This document shows positions 56,837-64,000 of a stretch of DNA of 64,000 bases, in pieces (position 1 is the stretch's first letter; each line of letters starts with the position of its first letter). Under the pieces are notes generated by a model that was not told the DNA's origin, ran no database searches, and was given only the letters and a program-made list of their open reading frames with translations. A program made the translations under genes and the position numbers. Source of the DNA: Thermoplasmata archaeon (lineage in GTDB: Archaea > Thermoplasmatota > Thermoplasmata > Halarchaeoplasmatales > Halarchaeoplasmataceae). The stretch covers positions 78,378-142,377 of the forward strand of contig PWHR01000041.1 of the NCBI GenBank assembly GCA_003554965.1, in the 5' to 3' direction.

Positions 56837-57463
56837 TCAAAGTTCTTGCTTTAACTCCTCCATCTTCTCTCTCAGGCGTTCATTCTCCATTGAATTGGTG
56901 ATATCGCCTCTAGTCTTCTCAACCAAATTCCGAGCCATGTCCTGCTTATTCCTTATAGGAAGGACCGCATTTGGGTAGTCGAACTCCATGATCATGTTTT
57001 TGATCTCTTCCATCTTTTCGTGGATTTCTCTTGCCTTTTCTACATTGCCCTCTGAGAGTTCATCGAGCACCATCCTTCTGAGTTCTCCCACTACATCCGC
57101 GAGTCCCAGAACATAGGAGCTCGGCGTTATCTCCAATTCCTCAGGAGATTTTGGTTCTTCACCCTTGCTTATAGCTAACAAGATATGCGCCTCAGCGAGC
57201 TCCTGAAATCCGTTCCTCAGGAATCCAGCGTGATAAAGCTCAGGATGATCGTCAACGATGCTCTTGATCTTGGTCACCTCTTCAAGCGCTTCCTGTAATT
57301 TTCCTTTACAGTTTTCCCCTCTGTGGATTTCCTGGATCACGTTCTTCGAGATCCGCCTGATCGCTCTAGAGGACTTCATGACGAGCTCTCTCACCGTGTC
57401 CTTATCGTCCAGCTTATCGTCAATTCCCTCTACAACTTCTCTTAAACTCTCAATTTCAATCAT
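56837..57463 (-). CDS. Translin family protein
   Basis: Helical protein with SSRAIRRISKNVIQEIHRGE and YVLGLADVVGELRRMVLDEL. Confidence 0.85.
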   Translation of the reverse strand: MIEIESLREVVEGIDDKLDDKDTVRELVMKSSRAIRRISKNVIQEIHRGENCKGKLQEALEEVTKIKSIVDDHPELYHAGFLRNGFQELAEAHILLAISKGEEPKSPEELEITPSSYVLGLADVVGELRRMVLDELSEGNVEKAREIHEKMEEIKNMIMEFDYPNAVLPIRNKQDMARNLVEKTRGDITNSMENERLREKMEELKQEL

Positions 57464-58791
57464 ATCTCTCCCCTTACCCTTTTCATGTTCTCAATCTTCC
57501 TCTGAATACTTTCGGGCTTGCCTATGTCGTGCCTCATCTGTATCTTATCGCCTTCTACATAGCTCAGGGCCTCTTCGCTGACCTCCTCAGCATCTTCCAA
57601 CTTCTCCGCGTAACCAACCACAGCTAAAGCTCGAGAAGTGGTCGTGAATATTTCTCCGTCTCTTTCGTCTACTGAAGCATAATAGAGTTGAGCGCCCGCA
57701 TCCTCTATGGCTTCTTCATCTACATCGACTTTATTACCTCCTTCCGGTTCTATACCATAGCCTTCTGGAACTACGTACTTGCAGACACTCGATTTTTTCT
57801 CGAAAGAGACTTCTAGATCAGAGATATCGCCTTCGGCAATCTTTTCACAGAGTTTTACATAATCACTTTCCAGTAGAGGGAGCACGTTCATAGCCTCTGG
57901 ATCACCCCATCGGCAGTTGAACTCAACTATCTTTGGCCCTTCAGTCGTCAACATGAACTGCCCGTAAAGTACTCCTTTGTACGGCTTACCGTCTTCTTTC
58001 ATCGCCTTCAACGTTTCTTTTATTATATTCACGCTTTTATCATATATCGACTGATCGAGAAATGGCAGAAGCCCGTCAGCCTGTGAATAAGAACCCATTC
58101 CACCTGTATTAGGCCCTTCATCACCCTCGAATAGCCTTTTATGGTCCTGTACAAGAGGCATGGGTATGATGTTTTCACCGTCGGTGAAAACCTGAAGGGT
58201 GTATTCTTCTCCTTCTAGTCTCTCCTCCAGGACCACTTTAGGTTTACCACCTATCTTCTCTTCTAGAACCTTCTCGCAGTATTCGATCACTTCCTTCTTA
58301 TTCTCAAGATGTTCTCCCATCACCTTTACTCCTTTTCCCCCGGTCAATCCGACGGGTTTCACAGCTAGCTCTCCCTCGTAGTGGGCTAGAAAATCCTCTA
58401 CATCCTCTATATCGTCAAATACCTCATATTCCACTCTCCCAGGAAGATCGTATCTGCTTTGCAGGTCTCTCATGAACTCTTTTGAAGTCTCTATCTTGGC
58501 AGCTTTTTTGTCAGGACTAGCGCATTTGATATTCCTATCTTCCAAAGCGTCTACTATCCCATTACCGAGTGGAGCTTCGGGTCCAACTACCGCTATATCA
58601 ACTTCTTTATCTTCAGCCCATGACACCACACTTTCGATCTCAGTACCTTTCTCCAGAAGATAATCTTCTGCCAATCTAGCGATGCCTGGATTCTTGTTGC
58701 CCATGGCAGCATATATCTCTGCTCCATCTTCAACTAAAGCTCTAACTATCGTGTGCTCTCTAGCTCCTCCACCTACAGTAAGTACTTTCAT
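57460..58791 (-). CDS. purD: Phosphoribosylamine--glycine ligase
   Basis: MKVLTVGGGAREHTIVRAL; KPVGLTGGKGVKVMG; EFNCRWGDPEAMNVLPLL. Confidence 0.96.
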   Translation of the reverse strand: MKVLTVGGGAREHTIVRALVEDGAEIYAAMGNKNPGIARLAEDYLLEKGTEIESVVSWAEDKEVDIAVVGPEAPLGNGIVDALEDRNIKCASPDKKAAKIETSKEFMRDLQSRYDLPGRVEYEVFDDIEDVEDFLAHYEGELAVKPVGLTGGKGVKVMGEHLENKKEVIEYCEKVLEEKIGGKPKVVLEERLEGEEYTLQVFTDGENIIPMPLVQDHKRLFEGDEGPNTGGMGSYSQADGLLPFLDQSIYDKSVNIIKETLKAMKEDGKPYKGVLYGQFMLTTEGPKIVEFNCRWGDPEAMNVLPLLESDYVKLCEKIAEGDISDLEVSFEKKSSVCKYVVPEGYGIEPEGGNKVDVDEEAIEDAGAQLYYASVDERDGEIFTTTSRALAVVGYAEKLEDAEEVSEEALSYVEGDKIQMRHDIGKPESIQRKIENMKRVRGEI

Positions 58792-58858
58792 GTTATCGAA
58801 TCACATAAATGATTTGTGGGATATAAGGTTTATTTCAGCGAAAAGTGAGAATCTGTGC

Positions 58859-59485
58859 CTATCTTTTACTTTTTTCTATGTACTTTTCTTTCTTTCCCCG
58901 AAGTCTTATACACTCTTTTCCAACATCTATTATCTCACTCGCCTCTATCAACACTGTCTCTTTATCGAGATCGATGTAGGATGGAACTGGTTCTTCTTCA
59001 AAAGATGTCGGAGGGATGCTTATCGTCGCGTCGTCTATAGACATCATAGGGATAGCATAGGTGTCTTCTCCTTTTTCTTCATCGTGAGCACGGATCAAAC
59101 TGGTCACAACCTTGATATATTCGAGGTCGCCGTCTTTGCCTTTATGGGCTTCTTCAACTCTGCCTATCTCCGTCGTATCTATATCTAACACTCTAGTTCC
59201 TACTAGATTTTTAGCGGGAGTTATCCACAATTTGATAAAATCTCTAGTTATCTTTTCTACATACTTGAGATTGATTCGTAGATATTTTCCGAAAAAGCCC
59301 TTATGGATAACCAATCGCGTGGGATTCAAAGTGGTAAGATTGATCTCTATATCACTGACGCTGCCTAGTTCTTCACCGTCGCCGTCGTAGACTTTCGTAC
59401 CTTTTATATTGTTAAAAGTGGTCCTTCCGTCAGATGAGCCCTCTACTTCCTTTTCAGGGGAGTTTTCTCGGGTCATTCCCATCAT
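58859..59485 (-). CDS. Protein with two PRC-barrel-like domains
   Basis: IKGTKVYDGDGEELGSVSDIEI and LVGTRVLDIDTTEIGRVEEAHKGKDGDLEYI. Confidence 0.8.
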   Translation of the reverse strand: MMGMTRENSPEKEVEGSSDGRTTFNNIKGTKVYDGDGEELGSVSDIEINLTTLNPTRLVIHKGFFGKYLRINLKYVEKITRDFIKLWITPAKNLVGTRVLDIDTTEIGRVEEAHKGKDGDLEYIKVVTSLIRAHDEEKGEDTYAIPMMSIDDATISIPPTSFEEEPVPSYIDLDKETVLIEASEIIDVGKECIRLRGKKEKYIEKSKR

Positions 59486-59584
59486 TTATTCTATGTGAAA
59501 GAGATATACTTTAGTTTTCCCCTATTTTATCCACGTACGAAAATAACCGACATCTATTTATCTGGTTCATCCGATGCTCTAAAC

Positions 59585-60406
59585 ATGCGGGAAAGGAAGA
59601 AAACAGTACGTCTAGACAAAAAAAATTTTGATGACATCATCTGCTGTCCTGGAGGAGCAGAATTGAAGAGGAACGATCTAAAAGGACCATTGGATAACAC
59701 GGTCGATTGGAGAGCTTATATGATCGAAAAGGGGATGGAAGGGATAATAGAGTATGATGAGGGAGAAGCTGTAGGTTTTGTCGAATATATGCCAGCAGAA
59801 GATGTCCCTTTACCTATAATCGCGCCAGGTGCCGCCGTTCTCATGTGTTTTCATTGGGTTAAACCTTCGATGAGCGAGAAAGAACATCTGAACTCGGAAA
59901 GAGAACTGGTAAAAAAAGCAGTGGAAATGACTTCAGATTCCTTTACTGGAATGGCAACCCTAGCCTGGGATCATCCCATCCATTTTCCGATCAGTATGAT
60001 GAAAGCATTGGGTTTCAAAGAGATAGAAAAAGATGCTCACCTCTCTCTAATGTGGTATGAGCACGAAGACGAAAATGTTGAATCACCAGAGATGTTCGAA
60101 ACAGAGTTCGAACCGAGAGATCTCTCAAGCGAAGGAAAACTCGCTATCGATCAAGCTTACAGTAACAGGTGTCCTTTCAGCATAAACAACTCTAGGAAGT
60201 ATGAAAAATGGATCCAAGAGATCGACGATACGCGCATAGAACACGAAATTTACAACATAGATACCAGAGAAGAAGCTCTTAAATATTCTGTATCGCCTTG
60301 GGGATGGGAATGGCTATTTTTGAACGGAAGAAGAATAGAAACTTTCCGATTGGAAAAAGAAGATATGATTGAAAATGTAAAAAAGGAGTTAGAAAGAACG
60401 GAATGA
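59585..60406 (+). CDS. GNAT-like protein with C-terminal YoaP/thioredoxin-like region
   Basis: GIIEYDEGEAVGFVEYMP; AIDQAYSNRCPFSINN; start trimmed to the internal ATG. Confidence 0.65.
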   Translation: MRERKKTVRLDKKNFDDIICCPGGAELKRNDLKGPLDNTVDWRAYMIEKGMEGIIEYDEGEAVGFVEYMPAEDVPLPIIAPGAAVLMCFHWVKPSMSEKEHLNSERELVKKAVEMTSDSFTGMATLAWDHPIHFPISMMKALGFKEIEKDAHLSLMWYEHEDENVESPEMFETEFEPRDLSSEGKLAIDQAYSNRCPFSINNSRKYEKWIQEIDDTRIEHEIYNIDTREEALKYSVSPWGWEWLFLNGRRIETFRLEKEDMIENVKKELERTE

Positions 60407-60465
60407 AAATTATTGGAGGGGAAAACCAAAAATATTAATAACCCTTTAGACCGATTCGTTTACCC

Positions 60466-61800
60466 ATGGCTCTTGAAAAACTCAAAGAAGGTTTACGCGG
60501 TGCTGTAGATAGGATCACGAAAGCAAGCCACGTCGATGAAAGCTTGGTCAAGGAGGTTGCAAAAGATATACAGAGGGCGATGATAGAGGCCGATATCGAA
60601 GTTCAATTGGCACTAGAATTGACTGAAAAGATTAAAAATAGAGCTGTTGAAGAAAAACCTTCTGGAGGGATGAGTGCTAGAGAACATCTGATCCGCATAA
60701 TACATGAAGAATTCGTCAGTATAATGGGGGATGGAACGGAATTAAAACTTCAACCTCAAGTAATAATGATGGTCGGTCTTTACGGGATGGGTAAAACTAC
60801 AACCTGCGGAAAATTAGCCGCCTATTTCCAGAAGAGGGGACTTAACACTGGTTTGATAGCAGGTGACACTCACAGACCTGCTGCGTACGATCAGCTCGAA
60901 CAGGTAGCAGAAGATGCCGGAGTGCCGGTCTATGGAGATCCAGATGCAGAAAAAGCTCCACGAGTCGTGAGAGAAGGCATGAACCAATTCGATGACTACG
61001 ATGTGGTAATAATAGATACCGCCGGAAGACATTCTTTAGAAGACGACCTCATCAAAGAGATCAAATTGATAAAAAATATAGCGGATCCAGACGAAGTCAT
61101 ACTCACCGTTGATGCATCCATAGGACAGCAAGCCGGGCCTCAAGCTAAAGCTTTCCATGACGCAGTGGGAGTCACTAAAACTATAATAACGAAGATGGAC
61201 GGCTCCGCGAAAGGTGGAGGCGCGCTAAGTGCCGTTGCCGAAACCAACGCTCCCGTGGCTTTTATAGGGACTGGAGAGAGGATCAAAGACCTGGAAGAGT
61301 TCGAACCTAAAGGTTTTACCTCTAGACTACTCGGCATGGGAGATATAGAGAAGCTGTTAGAAAAGGCCGAAGAAGTCGTCGATGAAGAACAGGCAGAGGA
61401 GACCGCTAAAAGGATGCTCGCTGGAGATTTCGATCTAAAAGACATGTACGAGCAGATGGAGATGCTCACAAGCGTCGGTCCTCTACAGAAGATAGTCGAT
61501 ATGCTGCCGATGGGCCCAAGCAGTATATCTGACGACGAGATCATGGCGACTCAGACTAAATTGGATGAGTTCAGGATAATAATGGACAGCATGACCGAAG
61601 AGGAGATGGAGAACCCTAAAAAGATAAAAGGCGATCGGATCAGGAGGATAGCTAAAGGTTGTGGAAGGAGCCCAAAAGATGTTCGGGATCTTTTAGGCCA
61701 CTACAAGAAAACGAAAAAAGCCATAAAGGGATTCTCCGGAAATCGAAAGATGAGAAAACAGTTGAAAAAGCAGCTTGAGTCCGGTAATCTGAACTTCTGA
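60466..61800 (+). CDS. srp54: Signal recognition particle protein SRP54
   Basis: VGLYGMGKTTTCGKLAAYFQKRG; DTAGRHSLEDDLI; TKMDGSAKGGGALSAV; M domain. Confidence 0.97.
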   Translation: MALEKLKEGLRGAVDRITKASHVDESLVKEVAKDIQRAMIEADIEVQLALELTEKIKNRAVEEKPSGGMSAREHLIRIIHEEFVSIMGDGTELKLQPQVIMMVGLYGMGKTTTCGKLAAYFQKRGLNTGLIAGDTHRPAAYDQLEQVAEDAGVPVYGDPDAEKAPRVVREGMNQFDDYDVVIIDTAGRHSLEDDLIKEIKLIKNIADPDEVILTVDASIGQQAGPQAKAFHDAVGVTKTIITKMDGSAKGGGALSAVAETNAPVAFIGTGERIKDLEEFEPKGFTSRLLGMGDIEKLLEKAEEVVDEEQAEETAKRMLAGDFDLKDMYEQMEMLTSVGPLQKIVDMLPMGPSSISDDEIMATQTKLDEFRIIMDSMTEEEMENPKKIKGDRIRRIAKGCGRSPKDVRDLLGHYKKTKKAIKGFSGNRKMRKQLKKQLESGNLNF

Positions 61801-61815
61801 TAACCAGAGTTCCGA

Positions 61816-62970
61816 TCACTTGAAATTCTCTTCACAATCTTTGACTAAAAATTCATTAAATCTATCTTCCGCTTTTTCTCTTTTGCGCTGATGTTTTGAT
61901 AAAAATTTATTTATGTTGTCTTTTAAAAGTTGTTTGCAGGGACCACACAAGATATCTCCAGCCCTACATCTATCTGCGATATCTTCCACTTTTTCATCGT
62001 CGCTCTCAAAGATATAATAACGGTAATTCTGAACGGAACATATATCTGGATCGCCACCTTTTTCTCTCTGTTCTGAAGCGGAAATCCTTCCACCGGTGAA
62101 GGCTTCGTTTATCTTCTCATCCACATCTTCTGGTTTGTCCGTGGTGAATATCGTCGTCTTGGGTTGACTGGCGGACATCTTTCCAGTTCCGTCCAAAGAA
62201 GGAGCGAGTTTGTTGTGGAGGAGCGCAGGCTTCAGATATCCTATCGTTTCAGCAACGTCTCTGGTCAATCTAAAGTGGGGGTCCTGATCTATACCACACG
62301 GTATCAGAACCGGTACCTTTTCACCTTCGAGTTCACTCGGTAAAAAGCATGGAGCGGACTGGATCGCAGTATAAAAGATGCTCCCTACGTTTGTAGAATT
62401 ATCAAAGCCAAAAACCGCTTTTACGTTAGAAAAATTGAGTCTTTTACCTACTTTCAAAGCTAAAGGATATAACTCGTGTATGAAGTCAGTATCGATGAAG
62501 ATATGAGTTTTTTCAGGATCGAAACCTAAAGCGATTATATCTTTTGCATTCTCCAAGGCATAGGAATGTGTGTCATCTAAAGTACTGTCAAAATTGAAAA
62601 GAAACTTTTCGTCGTCAGTAAGCTGGAAGTACAAATCTACACCGAATTGATCCTGCATCCATTTGGCGAAAATCCAGGGCATCAAGTGTCCCACGTGAGT
62701 GTGTCCGGAGGGACCTCTACCTGTGTACAGAGCGAATTTTTGACCTTCTTCATAGTTATCTAGTATCCAATCGAAATCTCTGTGGGAGTAGAAAATGCTC
62801 CTTCTCAACATGAAGTGTGTTTCTCCTACAACCTCTTCGATCCTCTCAAGCAGCTCATCATCTAAACTGTCAGTCCCAAAATCCTCAATCAATTTCTGAT
62901 AATCTATATTGCCTTCGACTTCCCAAGGAGTCACGGTAAATCCTTCTTCCGAGCGGTCGTTTTCCTGCAT
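61816..62970 (-). CDS. trpS: Tryptophanyl-tRNA synthetase
   Basis: YTGRGPSGHTHVGHLMPWIFAKWMQDQF; LDGTGKMSASQPKTTI. Confidence 0.95.
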   Translation of the reverse strand: MQENDRSEEGFTVTPWEVEGNIDYQKLIEDFGTDSLDDELLERIEEVVGETHFMLRRSIFYSHRDFDWILDNYEEGQKFALYTGRGPSGHTHVGHLMPWIFAKWMQDQFGVDLYFQLTDDEKFLFNFDSTLDDTHSYALENAKDIIALGFDPEKTHIFIDTDFIHELYPLALKVGKRLNFSNVKAVFGFDNSTNVGSIFYTAIQSAPCFLPSELEGEKVPVLIPCGIDQDPHFRLTRDVAETIGYLKPALLHNKLAPSLDGTGKMSASQPKTTIFTTDKPEDVDEKINEAFTGGRISASEQREKGGDPDICSVQNYRYYIFESDDEKVEDIADRCRAGDILCGPCKQLLKDNINKFLSKHQRKREKAEDRFNEFLVKDCEENFK

Positions 62971-63087
62971 GTTGTCCCTCTCCCATAATCCACGTTCTTA
63001 AATAATATTTTCCATTCTTTCAACGATCTTCAACTTTTAGTTTAGCCTCCCCAGGACAATCTTAAATAACGGTCATGATATTTTGGG

Positions 63088-63468
63088 GTGATGAGAAAAA
63101 AGAGCCATATGATAGGTGCAGTGATCTTCGGCATTTTGGGTTATTACCTCTGGCACTTCCTTCATCGAGTCTTCATTATTTCACCAGATCCCTCATTGGA
63201 ATCTACACTCACTTCCATCTTATCTATGGACGTTCTGCTTTTCCTTGTGATGATAGCTTTCTCTATAATCGGTGGTTTGTTACCTGACATCTTAGATCCT
63301 CCTTTCACCAAACGTCACAGGTCCTTCGCCCACAGTAAGACACTGTTCATTATCCTCGTTATTATCTGGGTATTAACACTCTATATGTTGCTCGTTGAAA
63401 GATCTACAGTGATATGGATGCTCTATTTTTTTCTGATGGGATACTTATCCCACTTAGTGCTCGATTGA
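63088..63468 (+). CDS. YdjM/DUF457-like membrane-bound metal-dependent hydrolase (possibly C-terminally short)
   Basis: HMIGAVIFGILGYYLW; GGLLPDILDPPFTKRHRSFAHS; GYLSHLVLD at the extreme C terminus. Confidence 0.7.
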   Translation: MMRKKSHMIGAVIFGILGYYLWHFLHRVFIISPDPSLESTLTSILSMDVLLFLVMIAFSIIGGLLPDILDPPFTKRHRSFAHSKTLFIILVIIWVLTLYMLLVERSTVIWMLYFFLMGYLSHLVLD

Positions 63469-63619
63469 AAATCCGATAGAACCGTTTATCTTCTTTTTTC
63501 TTCCTCTTTAATTCAGAATTCAAATTGGTACAGAGTTCAAACTCAACAAAATAGGCAGATGCAAAAAAAGATGCAAAAGCCACACGCAGACCTGTCAAAT
63601 GACCAAACTGGCAGCTAGA

Positions 63620-64000
63620 CCACAGTCCAGACGTTTAGTAACCGTGAGCTGAATACGTCGCCGAAGCTCCGTACTCACACCCCGGCTCTATCTAACCCGT
63701 CTTTTACGGGGGTCTTTAAAGGTGCCTCTTTTCGGGGGGAACTTCAGGCTTAGATGCTTTCAGCCTTTATCCCCTACGGCGTAGCTACCCAGCGATGCCC
63801 TCTCGGACAGCTGGTAAACCAGTGGCCGCGAAGCCCTGTTCCTCTCGTACTGAGGGCCCCTTCCCCTCAGGCACCAGTACACCTCTACTAAAAAGAAACC
63901 AACCTGGCTCACGACGGTCTAAACCCAGCTCACGACCCCTTTTAATGGGCGAACAACCCCACCCTTGCCAGATGCTGCACCGGCAGGATAGAGGGAGCCG
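63620..64000 (-). rRNA. 23S rRNA, 3' part (5' end lies beyond the window; exact 3' end approximate)
   Basis: Minus strand contains the sarcin-ricin loop AGTACGAGAGGAAC (near 63839-63852), GGGATAAAGGCTGAAAGCATCTAAGCCTGAA and TCGTGAGCCAGGTTGGT. Confidence 0.95.

Noticed and set aside
1-64000. tRNA genes, transposases, integrases
   Set aside because: None could be recognised by eye; a tRNAscan/ISfinder run would be needed to exclude them firmly

Overview
This 64-kb window is AT-rich archaeal DNA. The gene content (archaeal LeuRS, TrpRS, TFB, Gar1, thermosome, DP1, SRP54, CarS, translin, DUF63, beta-CASP RNase) points to a euryarchaeon. A Thermoplasmata-like lineage is plausible but inferred. 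Most of it is dense housekeeping sequence. Four accessory regions stand out. (1) About 1.9-7.7 kb: a compact cluster with a VWA protein, a membrane-anchored GCS2/YbdK-type carboxylate-amine ligase, two tandem ubiquitin-like (beta-grasp) proteins and an amidohydrolase. The ligase and both Ubl proteins share an additional ~65-aa module. This is the best candidate for an undescribed system, possibly Ubl/Pup-like tagging by a GS-fold ligase. (2) About 7.7-16.7 kb: two giant modular surface proteins (GLUG + Ig-like; plant-type LRR + InlB-like repeats + TM + possible cytosolic winged helix), followed by an apparently decayed membrane-protein remnant that the ORF track does not list. (3) About 39.6-48.8 kb: three tandem paralogous STAND-like ATPase-TPR proteins, two with an N-terminal winged helix. 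(4) The 3' part of a 23S rRNA gene at the right edge (minus strand), with no 5S gene seen downstream. No CRISPR array, tRNA, transposase or integrase was recognised. All family calls come from reading motifs by eye; no database search was run.
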